From Streptomyces phage Forthebois (taxonomy: Viruses > Preplasmiviricota > Tectiliviricetes > Kalamavirales), in assembly GCF_004800045.1 (NCBI RefSeq), contig NC_055059.1: 18,251 nucleotides of DNA. The stretch is one strand, 5' to 3'. The first letter of the stretch is position 1. Each line of letters begins with the position of its first letter. The translations under genes were made by a program, and so were the position numbers. The notes below the pieces were generated by a model. The model worked only from the letters and a program-made list of their open reading frames with translations, did not search any database and was not told the DNA's origin. Below, piece after piece: positions 3,622-10,669 of the stretch.

Positions 3622-5760
3622 TCAGATGTCACCCGGTGCAAGCATCTCGTAAAGGATCTTTTCTAGCTGTCCGTCCGGGGAGTCGCCCAAGGGTTCCGGC
3701 TTGCCGAACGTCTTGTCGTACGGGGTGCAATCCAACTTGTCCCCCATGGGGTAAGGCGGAGTCACCCAATACGAACCCGTCCACTGTGGCATTGGAAATC
3801 GTTTAGCGGTCGGATTTGCCGAAATGGATTTCTTATCTCCGTGAACCAGGGAAGCAGCCAAATCCCATTTCTTTCTGACGAGTGCCTGAACGCACGTCAC
3901 CATTTGGAAATTGATTGGGATTTCTAGCTTGGGCCAGTTATCCACCCCACCCTTTCCGAATTCTCGGAAAGCCTCATCCAATTCAGTAATACGATTGGCC
4001 AAGTCACCGGCCGATACGCCACGGGATTTCAGCTTAGGGGAAAGTCCTTTTGCCAATCGCTCCCGCGTCGTGTCGTCCCAATACAAACCTGGCATGAATA
4101 GTGTGAGGTTTTCCTTTTCGGAATAGTCCCACTTACCAAGTTCCTTTGGTGAGATATCCAAACTCGGATGCGGCTTACTGAAATAAACTCCGTCCGTTGC
4201 CACCATCAATAGGTGTTCGGTTCCGGTGGGGTGAGTCGCAATCGCGTCTAGAATCATTGTTCGGCAACCGCTCGTAATGAGGGATGCATAAATGGAATTG
4301 GCGAACCGGGGCGAGCCGATAGATTGGGCGTGCTTTCCGTAAGCGGAATTGTAAATGAGTTTGTACGCCTTTCCTTCCGGCGAATTCTTACCCACTTCCA
4401 AACGCTTTGTGTAGAGTTCCGGCATGGAATCCACATAAGGACCTTTACACCCGCACGGGACGTATTCGACCCATTCGGATACGAGGACCTTAGAAATCAC
4501 TCCCGCTCGAATTGCGGCATCTAGTTCGTGCGCCCAATACCACCCACGCGTTTTCTTGGGGCGTAGAATTTTGTGATCCTTTGTGCGGTGCAACATCGCA
4601 CCCACTTCGTAATTCTCCCCGGACACTTCCGCGTGAATAAGCATGTACGGGTGTAGTCGCCAATCCTTCACAATCTTTTTCCCACCCTTTAGCCACTTGC
4701 CGTGAAGCAAGCAAGGCAGGGTAGAAATGATGTATGGATAGGCAGAGTTAATGTCGTATTCGTACGACGTACCCGGCACGATTCCGTGGGCAAAGATTTC
4801 GAACCAGCCACCGAAATAGCTAGCCTGTGCAGCATCCCACGCAAAATCGGGAGTAGCTTTCTGCACATCTTCACTCGATGGAATTCCGTTTTCCCGCATC
4901 CAAGTTTGCGCCGCTTGACCGGGGCCGTACCATTGGTCTTTCTTTAGTACGACGCCAATCGAGACAAAGCCTTTATTCATTCGAGCCATCGCGCGCGCGA
5001 GGATTTCGTTTTCCAGAATATTGTATCTTCTGGTTTCCTCGCGGTTTTTCATTTGCTGCGCAAGTGTTTGACGACGGCCACGATCGGCTTTACCGGCTTT
5101 CACCGTTTCGAATTCTTCCGGCGTAATGATTGGGTCATCCCACTGCGACGGATCAATTACATTCAAAAACGATGTCTGGAAGAAAGGTCCGGTGTCGTTA
5201 ATATACATCCATCCCTTATTCCCGATGGGACGGAGTCTGAATCTTTTGAAGCCGAGAATATCAAATTCCCATTCACCATCGTCTACGGGAAAGGGTCCGA
5301 GGTATTCGTGATCCTGACGCTTCCGAGCAATCCGCCCTTGCTTTGTCAGAAGCATTGCGGCGCGATCTTCCGGAAGAGTTTTGAACCACTGGTTAAAGTC
5401 GTACCCCAGAAAGAACCCGACAAAGGTTGCGTCAGGGTTTGCCTCGTATTGCTGGTAAAGGAATTCGAAGATTTGTTTGTAATGCAGATGTCCGCCGTCG
5501 TGAGAAACCAGAGTTTCGGAACCGACAGAGAGCATGTCGTAAATGTGCTCGCCCGTGGGGCGCGTAACGCCCTCTCCGTCAATGCCAATGAAAAGGCGGT
5601 CCCCTTCCGCCCTGGAACGCGCGCGCGCTGCATTCCGTGACTGAGAGGACCGCCCACAGTTTTTCACGCAACGAACCCGACGGGCACTTTCGGTAATGAA
5701 TGTGTTGCCACATCCAATGCACACCTTAGTGATACCAAAAGAGGTTGTTTCCATCATCAT
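3622..5760 (-). CDS. Protein-primed family B DNA polymerase
   Basis: A 712-residue replicative polymerase with N-terminal 3'-5' exonuclease. Exo I is FIGIDGEG (D61, E63), Exo II FFLGYDFN (D121), and an Exo III-like YNILE (Y246) carries Glu where Asp is usual. Palm motif A is YDINSAYP (D336), motif B KLIYNSAYG (K467, N471, Y474, G475), and motif C MVATDGVYF (T522, D523). Motif C keeps only the second acidic residue of the usual DTD. A four-cysteine cluster (C14, C17, C31, C35) precedes the exonuclease domain and resembles a zinc knuckle. The ~140 residues between Exo III and motif B of the palm leave room for the TPR insertions of protein-primed enzymes. The gene overlaps the candidate terminal-protein gene by 35 bases, as expected for a TP-polymerase pair. 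Confidence 0.95.
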   Translation of the reverse strand: MMMETTSFGITKVCIGCGNTFITESARRVRCVKNCGRSSQSRNAARARSRAEGDRLFIGIDGEGVTRPTGEHIYDMLSVGSETLVSHDGGHLHYKQIFEFLYQQYEANPDATFVGFFLGYDFNQWFKTLPEDRAAMLLTKQGRIARKRQDHEYLGPFPVDDGEWEFDILGFKRFRLRPIGNKGWMYINDTGPFFQTSFLNVIDPSQWDDPIITPEEFETVKAGKADRGRRQTLAQQMKNREETRRYNILENEILARAMARMNKGFVSIGVVLKKDQWYGPGQAAQTWMRENGIPSSEDVQKATPDFAWDAAQASYFGGWFEIFAHGIVPGTSYEYDINSAYPYIISTLPCLLHGKWLKGGKKIVKDWRLHPYMLIHAEVSGENYEVGAMLHRTKDHKILRPKKTRGWYWAHELDAAIRAGVISKVLVSEWVEYVPCGCKGPYVDSMPELYTKRLEVGKNSPEGKAYKLIYNSAYGKHAQSIGSPRFANSIYASLITSGCRTMILDAIATHPTGTEHLLMVATDGVYFSKPHPSLDISPKELGKWDYSEKENLTLFMPGLYWDDTTRERLAKGLSPKLKSRGVSAGDLANRITELDEAFREFGKGGVDNWPKLEIPINFQMVTCVQALVRKKWDLAASLVHGDKKSISANPTAKRFPMPQWTGSYWVTPPYPMGDKLDCTPYDKTFGKPEPLGDSPDGQLEKILYEMLAPGDI

Positions 5761-6121
5761 CTGTGATGTTTCCCATCATGGCTTCGTATTGCAAAGTGTC
5801 GTCCGACATTGCCAATGCATATCGCTTAACTTCCGGCGACATTTTTTCGACGTTCTTTCGGACGGTATTCTGATCTACTCGCCCCCGATATTTCGGGTTA
5901 CCGATTCGCTGGTATTGCCGAATCAGTTTGTTAGCCAGTTGCTCATTTTGTGCTGAGCTTGTCGGCACATATTGCGTAGACGGTGGGGCGTTGAATCTGT
6001 ATTCCGCTGGTTCTTCTCTCACCTCCCGTCGTGCCGTAGGCTTTGGAGTTTGAACGGGCGTAGCCGTTATCGCGTCCCAAATCCTAGAAAGAAAACCGCG
6101 CCGGTTATTTCGCTTGGCCAT
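5726..6121 (-). CDS. Candidate genome terminal protein, 131 aa
   Basis: Placed immediately before and overlapping the polymerase, the position of the terminal-protein gene in PRD1, Bam35 and phi29-like phages. The N-terminus is strongly basic (MAKRNNRRGFLSRIW). A Pro/Arg-rich linker follows, then a helical C-terminal half (NEQLANKLIRQYQRIGN) and an acidic tail ending WYH. Candidate priming tyrosines near the C-terminus are in TLQYEAMM and the penultimate Tyr. At 131 residues it is about half the usual length, which weakens the call; a helper DNA-binding protein is the alternative. The ATG at 6121 has GGGGAG just upstream; a GTG five codons earlier (6136) is less likely. Confidence 0.5.
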   Translation of the reverse strand: MAKRNNRRGFLSRIWDAITATPVQTPKPTARREVREEPAEYRFNAPPSTQYVPTSSAQNEQLANKLIRQYQRIGNPKYRGRVDQNTVRKNVEKMSPEVKRYALAMSDDTLQYEAMMGNITDDDGNNLFWYH

Positions 6122-6139
6122 TTTCTCCCCAGACACAAA

Positions 6140-6172
6140 GGGGGCCGACCCGCACTTTGCGAGTCGGCCCCC
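6140..6172 (-). terminator. Terminator or attenuator between SSB and the TP-polymerase pair
   Basis: GGGGGCCGAC (6140-6149) and GTCGGCCCCC (6163-6172) pair perfectly and continue through CGC/GCG around a five-base loop, a ~14-bp stem. Read leftward it is followed by TTTGTGT. It lies nine bases after the SSB stop codon. Partial termination here would give more SSB than terminal protein and polymerase, matching their stoichiometric need. Confidence 0.75.
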
Positions 6173-6181
6173 ATTCCGCGA

Positions 6182-6604
6182 TTACTTACGGGCGCGGCTG
6201 GAACTGGCCTGCTTCGGCGTTTCCTGCGTGATCTTGCGGATTCCGTTTTCCTCGATCTGAGCGAACATCAGGTCGGGACCGACAGCTTCGGCCGTGAGTT
6301 CCCACACGGTCCGCTTGTTGCCTTCCTTGTCCTCGTACGTGTTCGACTTTAGATTTCCCTGAACGATTACGCGGTCGCCCTTACCGAGCGAAGCGGCCAC
6401 GTTTTCGGCCAGAAGACGCCACGCGGTGACGTAGTGGAAATCGGTTCCGGCGTCCACCCACTTCTTAGTGTCAGAGTTAAACGTCTTGCGGTTAAGCGCA
6501 ACGGTGAACTTGACACATGCATTTCCGGAAGGGGTGAAACGGAGGTCCGGGTCAGCCGTCAGGTTACCCACGACAGTTACCGAAACAGTTCCGTTGTTAG
6601 CCAT
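6182..6604 (-). CDS. ssb: Single-stranded DNA-binding protein
   Basis: A 140-residue SSB of the bacterial OB-fold family. It shows the N-terminal strand VTVVGNLTADPDLRF, then NACVKFTVALNRK, HYVTAWRLLAENVAASLGKGDRVIVQGNL and WELTAEAVGP, the typical order of SSB beta strands and the alpha helix. The C-terminal tail is short and basic (SSSRARK) and lacks the acidic DDDIPF-like tip that recruits host partners, suggesting a role confined to coating the strand displaced during protein-primed replication. GAGGGC lies five bases before the ATG. It is the first leftward gene from the divergent control region and is separated from the TP gene by a strong hairpin. Confidence 0.95.
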   Translation of the reverse strand: MANNGTVSVTVVGNLTADPDLRFTPSGNACVKFTVALNRKTFNSDTKKWVDAGTDFHYVTAWRLLAENVAASLGKGDRVIVQGNLKSNTYEDKEGNKRTVWELTAEAVGPDLMFAQIEENGIRKITQETPKQASSSRARK

Positions 6605-6777
6605 TTCTTGCCCTCATTCTCTCACTGGAATGTTTTGTTCATTTCCGCCGGGCCTCGGATTCTTCCAACGCCCTGCCTCTCTAGTATAGTGGCTGCTGAG
6701 GGCGTTATACGTATGACGGACCAAGATCATTTAAGCTCTCAGCGAACAAAGAAATGAATTCGAATCGAGGCTAGGAA
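6605..6777. promoter_or_regulatory. Divergent control region between early and late genes
   Basis: This 173-base gap separates the leftward replication genes from the rightward virion genes, so it should hold at least one promoter for each. A -10-like hexamer occurs on both strands at the same spot: TATACT leftward and TAGTAT/TATAGT rightward (about 6682-6690). AACGCCCT/AGGGCGTT arms (6667-6674 and 6699-6706) flank it, and the palindrome ATACGTAT lies at 6707-6714. No consensus -35 box is visible for either. The symmetry suggests an operator over the promoter core. Confidence 0.45.
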
Positions 6778-7158
6778 ATGGCAACTCCGACAGAACCGAA
6801 TTCCCAAATTCCGACGGAGGGTAATCCCCCGGCGGAGAATACGCCTGCCGCTACGCCTGCCGCTACTCCCGCCGCTACTCCCGCCGCTACTCCCGCGAGT
6901 CAGCCCAATACACAGACTCAGGGTTTCGATGCGAGCGAACTACTTACGGCGCTGAACTCCCTGCCGGAAAAGATCGTCAACAGTCTGCGCGAGGCTACGC
7001 AGCCCGCTAAGGCTCCCACGACACCCAAGACGGATGCGGGTACCGGGCAGGGTGGCAACGGCTCTCAGACGGCCGCACAGGCACCCGCACAGGCCAAGCC
7101 TGCCGGATCGCAGACTCCCCAGCGCAAGACGTTCGCTGAAATGTGGTTCGGCCGATGA
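6778..7158 (+). CDS. Low-complexity protein with TPAA repeats, 126 aa
   Basis: The first late gene. Residues ~1-50 are Pro/Ala/Thr-rich with four TPAA repeats and a fifth variant. A short amphipathic helix follows (SELLTALNSLPEKIVNSLREA), then a second disordered Pro/Gln/Ala stretch and a conserved-looking basic/aromatic tip, RKTFAEMWFGR. This shape (disordered linker with a terminal peptide motif) suggests a tether or scaffold-like protein that docks through its C-terminus. No family recognised. GAGG lies eight bases before the ATG. Its stop overlaps the next start as ATGA. Confidence 0.75.
   Translation: MATPTEPNSQIPTEGNPPAENTPAATPAATPAATPAATPASQPNTQTQGFDASELLTALNSLPEKIVNSLREATQPAKAPTTPKTDAGTGQGGNGSQTAAQAPAQAKPAGSQTPQRKTFAEMWFGR
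6841..6900 (+). repeat. Five tandem 12-bp repeats coding TPAA
   Basis: Five consecutive 12-base units (ACGCCTGCCGCT twice, ACTCCCGCCGCT twice, then the variant ACTCCCGCGAGT) encode TPAA x4 and TPAS. Copies 1-2 and 3-4 are identical within pairs, indicating recent expansion by slippage or unequal exchange. Copy number probably varies between isolates. Confidence 0.9.
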
Positions 7159-7730
7159 GCGACTTTGTACCAAATCCCGAAGCAAATGATCAGCCGAAAA
7201 GTAACCCGCTAGAGGGTTTCGACTTTTCGGCTCTCAATGCTGAAAGCGTTTCTCCGGAGGATGCGCCCCCGGTTTTCGAAGCTCCCGCAAAGCCGAAGTG
7301 GTGGGAGTCAAAGAAAAGGAAGGCGCGCACTATCGAGGAACGTAAGGCGCGTAAGGCTCCGAAGCCAATGCCCAAGGCACCCGTGGGCGGACTCCGTAAG
7401 CCACTGGAAGATATGTATACCGGTCTCGGCATGATGATGATGCCGTTTGATCCTTCCTGTGGAAAGGTCATCATTGATGCCGCACCGCGATGCGCCGAAA
7501 CGCTCGATGATCTGGCAAAGACGAATCCTGCCGTTCGCCGAATTCTCATTAGCCTTGTCACTACTAGCGCTCTGGGCGCGGTAATCATGGCTCATGCGCC
7601 AATCCTTATGGCTATCGCAATGCATCACGTTCCGGCGCTCCGTGAGCGTCAGGAAAAGATGGTGGGCGAGTTTGCCGAAATGATGGCGAATGGATTCACG
7701 ATGGATCAGGAGAATCCCGAGGGTGAGTAA
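7155..7730 (+). CDS. Putative membrane-associated virion protein, 191 aa
   Basis: The N-terminal ~85 residues are polar and strongly basic in places (KPKWWESKKRKARTIEERKARK). A central helical region follows (PLEDMYTGLGMMMM, CAETLDDLAKTNPAVRR), then one long hydrophobic segment at about residues 128-152 (ILISLVTTSALGAVIMAHAP) and a polar C-terminus. The basic part could bind packaged DNA while the hydrophobic part sits in the internal membrane. This is inference from composition and from the position just before the packaging ATPase. The ATG at 7155 overlaps the previous stop (ATGA) with no separate ribosome-binding site, implying coupling. Confidence 0.75.
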   Translation: MSDFVPNPEANDQPKSNPLEGFDFSALNAESVSPEDAPPVFEAPAKPKWWESKKRKARTIEERKARKAPKPMPKAPVGGLRKPLEDMYTGLGMMMMPFDPSCGKVIIDAAPRCAETLDDLAKTNPAVRRILISLVTTSALGAVIMAHAPILMAIAMHHVPALRERQEKMVGEFAEMMANGFTMDQENPEGE

Positions 7731-8511
7731 GTTCCCCGTATTTCCAATGTATCCGAACGGTGGTTATAACCGTCCGGATATTCAGCGTGCACAGGAAATG
7801 CGGCTTGCGAATCTCTCAACGAATGCGCCCCGCGTTCCGTGGGATGTATTTGTTTCTAAACACTTCCGGTGGGAACAAGGCGAACACGTCGCGCTTATTG
7901 GTCCGACCGGGCAGGGTAAGACAACGCTTCTGACAAACCTACTTCCGTTGCATCCCTATGTGGTGGTGTTTGCTACCAAGCCAAGGGATGAAAGTATGTC
8001 GCGGCTTATTCGTCACGACAACTATTACCCGGTTAAGGAATGGCAGCGTCTAGACCCTAAGCAATATCCGCGCCGCGTGTTGTGGCCGGATGCCGGATCG
8101 CTTAACTCGGTAGCAAATCAACAGGAAGTGTTTCATGACGCTTTCCAGCGAATCTATCGTGAAGGCGGTTGGACCGTTGCCATTGATGAGCTTTGGTATA
8201 TCGACAACGTGCTAAAGCTCGAAATGGATGTCAAGTTGTATTTGCTACAGGCGCGCGCCCTGGGCATTTCACTTCTGGCAGCAACACAACGGCCCGCATG
8301 GGTTCCGCTCGAAATTTACGACCAGAGTACGCATTTGTTCTTCTGGCGAGACAACGACGAAACCAATCTAAGGCGGCTTTCCGGAATTTCCTTCCGCTCC
8401 GCCGATCTAATTAGGTCCGTGGTTTCGGAACTTGAAAAGTTCCAAGTGTTGTATATCAACACACGTACGGGTCAAATGTTCCGAACCAGAGCACCGAAGA
8501 TTACGGCGTGA
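7723..8511 (+). CDS. DNA packaging ATPase (PRD1 P9-like, FtsK/HerA clade)
   Basis: A 262-residue ATPase. Walker A is GPTGQGKTT (about residues 60-68), Walker B VAIDE (152-156) and the sensor-like motif AATQRP (Gln ~189) follows as in FtsK/HerA-type genome packaging ATPases of tectiviruses. It powers DNA translocation into the capsid at a unique vertex. Length is close to PRD1 P9. The GTG at 7723 overlaps the previous stop by eight bases and has AGGAG upstream; the in-frame ATG at 7747 lacks any such site. Its position two genes before the major capsid protein, separated by a tiny membrane protein, matches tectivirus gene order. Confidence 0.92.
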   Translation: MSKFPVFPMYPNGGYNRPDIQRAQEMRLANLSTNAPRVPWDVFVSKHFRWEQGEHVALIGPTGQGKTTLLTNLLPLHPYVVVFATKPRDESMSRLIRHDNYYPVKEWQRLDPKQYPRRVLWPDAGSLNSVANQQEVFHDAFQRIYREGGWTVAIDELWYIDNVLKLEMDVKLYLLQARALGISLLAATQRPAWVPLEIYDQSTHLFFWRDNDETNLRRLSGISFRSADLIRSVVSELEKFQVLYINTRTGQMFRTRAPKITA

Positions 8512-8526
8512 AAGGAGTTCATCGAA

Positions 8527-8664
8527 ATGGTCATGCCGTCCGCTCTTAATGTTCTTATCGTCGGGGCTATGATGGTGATTTTCACCTTCCTGTGGCGAAT
8601 GCTCGCTGCAAAGCTCTCTGAAAATGGCTCGCCTGTTGGCGACGCTATGGCTGTGGCTCTCTAA
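8527..8664 (+). CDS. Small membrane protein, 45 aa
   Basis: MVMPSALNVL, then one hydrophobic helix (IVGAMMVIFTFLWRMLAA, residues ~11-28) and a short polar tail. AAAGGAG lies nine bases before the ATG. It sits between the packaging ATPase and the capsid gene, where tectiviruses encode small vertex or membrane proteins that anchor the packaging machinery; a role in the unique vertex is inference. Too short to classify by family. Confidence 0.8.
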   Translation: MVMPSALNVLIVGAMMVIFTFLWRMLAAKLSENGSPVGDAMAVAL

Positions 8665-8678
8665 GGAGGAATTGCAAA

Positions 8679-9860
8679 ATGCCTACTGCCGCAACTCAGC
8701 AGCCGACTGGCAACGCGGGTAATCGGGGCGGGAATAAGGATCAGCGGGTTCAGCCGACTGTTCCGTTTGTTCGCGCTTCCGCTAAGCACCGTGAACCGAC
8801 CGGAATTGACGTCACTAAGACGCTCACGACTTCCGATCAGGATTTCGGCGTGTTCGACATTCCCGCATACGGTTACGTGCGGAATCTCGTCATCCTGGTT
8901 ACCGCTTCCGGTGGTACCGGTGGTTCCCCCGCCGCGACTGCCACTGAGTCGGGAGTTTTCGCCGCACTCAAGAACATTTATCTGACGGAGCCGAACGGTG
9001 CTGTAATTCACCAGTTCGACACCGCTTATCAGCTTTACCTTGCCAACAAGTTTGGCGGGTACGGTCACGTTGTGGGTTCTGACCCCAAGGCAGATCCCCA
9101 GTTCGTTGACCAGACTTCCGCATTCGCAGGATTCTCGTACATGCTGCGAATTCCCGTTGAGCTGAACGGCCGTGACGGTCTCGGTTCGCTTCCGAACCAG
9201 AATGCCGCTGCGACTTTCAAGCTTCGTATGACTCTCGCCAAGGTTGCGGACGTTGCGGGTGGAACTCTTCCGACCACTCTTCCGAACGTTCGCGTTCGCG
9301 TTTACCTGGAAGCGTGGGATCAGCCGGAGGTTTCTTCGGCCGGTGCGACGAATCAGGTTACGCCCCCGGCAATGAATACCACGCAGTTCTGGTCTAGCCA
9401 GACTTACAACGTGAATGCCGGTCAGAATACGATTCGTCTTACCCGCGTGGGTAACTACGTTCGTAACCTCATTTTCACTCTGCGCCGCGGCGGTACTTCC
9501 CGCGCAAACGGTGAGTCGGATCTGATGGCCGCTGACCCCGTTTACCTGTATCTGGATACCCGTCCGCTCGACATCATCGAGCCGAACAACTGGCGCAATA
9601 CGATGTATCAGCGTTCTGGATTCGGCGGATCGGTAGGGGCGACGACTCCCGCCGCTAACTCCGCGCGTGGTCTGGAAAACGGCGTTCGTGTCTACGATTT
9701 CATGCACGAATTCGATGGCACTTACGGTCACGAGAACCGGGATCTCTGGCTTCCGACTCTCGGTTCTACTCGTCTGGAAGTCCAGTTCAACGCGGCTAAC
9801 GCGGGAACTCTGGAAGTCCTCACGAACGACGTTGCTATCGCTGGCAACGTGTTCATCTAA
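8679..9860 (+). CDS. Major capsid protein (double jelly-roll type, putative)
   Basis: 393 residues, almost exactly the size of PRD1 P3. A flexible Gln/Gly-rich N-terminus (first ~28 residues) precedes two beta-rich halves of similar length. The halves show a parallel pattern: YGYVRNLVILVTAS in the first and VGNYVRNLIFTLRRGG in the second. Similar internal repeats occur in double jelly-roll capsid proteins. The second half ends with a strand-rich segment (STRLEVQFNAANAGTLEVL). AAGGAGGAA gives a strong start site, fitting high expression. Trimers would form the icosahedral shell around the membrane vesicle. The assignment rests on size, internal repeat, composition and synteny with the ATPase. 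Confidence 0.85.
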   Translation: MPTAATQQPTGNAGNRGGNKDQRVQPTVPFVRASAKHREPTGIDVTKTLTTSDQDFGVFDIPAYGYVRNLVILVTASGGTGGSPAATATESGVFAALKNIYLTEPNGAVIHQFDTAYQLYLANKFGGYGHVVGSDPKADPQFVDQTSAFAGFSYMLRIPVELNGRDGLGSLPNQNAAATFKLRMTLAKVADVAGGTLPTTLPNVRVRVYLEAWDQPEVSSAGATNQVTPPAMNTTQFWSSQTYNVNAGQNTIRLTRVGNYVRNLIFTLRRGGTSRANGESDLMAADPVYLYLDTRPLDIIEPNNWRNTMYQRSGFGGSVGATTPAANSARGLENGVRVYDFMHEFDGTYGHENRDLWLPTLGSTRLEVQFNAANAGTLEVLTNDVAIAGNVFI

Positions 9861-9873
9861 GGAGTGACGAGAA

Positions 9874-10029
9874 ATGAACTACATGGATAATCCGGACGCT
9901 AAGCCGAGTCTGCTTCAGACTCCTTCGGCTGCGGCTGCCCTGGTTATCGGTTCTCTCGTCTTTCTGATTCTGGTTAGGCGAGGATTCCGAGGAATCTCCG
10001 TCGGCGGCGTTTCCGTCGGCGTTAGCTGA
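9874..10029 (+). CDS. Small membrane protein, 51 aa
   Basis: A polar N-terminus (MNYMDNPDAKPSLLQT), one hydrophobic helix (AAAALVIGSLVFLILV, residues ~19-34), then a basic turn (RRGFRG) and a Gly/Val-rich end. AAGGAGTGACGAGAA precedes the ATG. The first of a run of tiny membrane proteins directly after the capsid gene; such proteins populate the internal membrane of tectivirus virions. No family recognised. Confidence 0.8.
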   Translation: MNYMDNPDAKPSLLQTPSAAAALVIGSLVFLILVRRGFRGISVGGVSVGVS

Positions 10030-10048
10030 GTAGGGAAGGAAAATCAAA

Positions 10049-10165
10049 ATGCCTTTCGGACTGGATCTTAAGTCCCTTATCGTCGGCGCACTCCTTATCT
10101 GGTTCGTGCTCCCGTGGGTTACCGGAATGCTCGGTCGTAAGACCGCCGCTAAGCAGGCTGCGTAA
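10049..10165 (+). CDS. Small membrane protein, 38 aa
   Basis: MPFGLDLKSL, then a single helix IVGALLIWFVLPWVTGML and a basic tail (GRKTAAKQAA). A positively charged tail after the helix predicts a cytoplasmic or DNA-facing C-terminus. GGGAAGGAAAATCAAA precedes the ATG. Its stop overlaps the next start as TAATG. A virion membrane protein is the likely role by context. Confidence 0.8.
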   Translation: MPFGLDLKSLIVGALLIWFVLPWVTGMLGRKTAAKQAA

Positions 10166-10515
10166 TGTCTAGGACTAGCATTGTCGGGGCAATTGCGTTT
10201 ACGACTCTCGCAGTGGTGCTAGTCCTCGGCACGCAGGTTCTAGGGGTGGACGACAAAGCTACTCCGTTCGTGACTATGGTTCTCGGATTTATCGGTCTGA
10301 GTGTCGCCCAATTGGTCGGTACTCAGAAGTCGGAAGCTGCGGCGGAAAAGTCGACGGTTGCGGCGGAACAAGTCAACGAACTTAATAAGGATCTGCGGAA
10401 CGGTACTTTCGAACGTCTCTTGCGTGAGGCGATTCTAAAGGTTGCTGCGGACGAAAAAACATCTCTGGAAATCCACACAGACACGACCGAAAGTAAGGAG
10501 GGAAATACGCTGTGA
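10165..10515 (+). CDS. Two-helix membrane protein with coiled-coil tail, 116 aa
   Basis: Two hydrophobic segments (residues ~6-25, IVGAIAFTTLAVVLVLG; ~35-52, FVTMVLGFIGLSVAQLVG) are followed by a long charged helix (KSEAAAEKSTVAAEQVNELNK) likely to form a coiled coil, and an acidic end. Coupled to the upstream gene by TAATG. Two helices with a charged cytoplasmic tail also fit a holin; however, the location among virion genes, away from the amidase, makes a structural membrane protein at least as likely. Confidence 0.75.
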   Translation: MSRTSIVGAIAFTTLAVVLVLGTQVLGVDDKATPFVTMVLGFIGLSVAQLVGTQKSEAAAEKSTVAAEQVNELNKDLRNGTFERLLREAILKVAADEKTSLEIHTDTTESKEGNTL

Positions 10516-10661
10516 ACGGTGACAAGGTTTTCAATGTCCTGGGAGCCATCGTTACGGTAGCGCTGGTTACGACCATCGTTTCCCGTCCGACTTCCGCTCA
10601 GGTCATCAAGGCAATGGGTGACGCTTTCAGCGGCTCCATTCGCGCGGCTCTCGGAAAGTAG
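10512..10661 (+). CDS. Small membrane protein, 49 aa (paralogue A)
   Basis: MNGDKVFNVL, then the helix GAIVTVALVTTIVSRP and the amphipathic tail VIKAMGDAFSGSIRAALGK. It is a duplicate of the protein at 13209-13358: both are 49 residues, with 34 identical positions and no gaps. The GTG start overlaps the preceding stop as GTGA, with AAGGAGGG about nine bases upstream. The conserved DAFSGSIRAALG-type tail is probably the functional contact. Likely virion membrane component; no named family. Confidence 0.85.
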   Translation: MNGDKVFNVLGAIVTVALVTTIVSRPTSAQVIKAMGDAFSGSIRAALGK

Positions 10662-10669
10662 GTTGAGTC

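Noticed and set aside
6713-6757. 14-codon plus-strand frame in the divergent region
   Set aside because: Too short, no ribosome-binding site, and it overlaps the likely control elements.
8661-9731. Long 356-codon open frame on the minus strand opposite the capsid gene
   Set aside because: It lies entirely antisense to the strongly supported capsid gene, has Arg/Val/Ser-rich shadow composition and no ribosome-binding site.
10165-10515. Confident holin call for the two-helix proteins (10165, 12973, 14276)
   Set aside because: Topology fits, but tectivirus virions contain many similar membrane proteins and none of these is adjacent to the amidase, so the call would be a guess.
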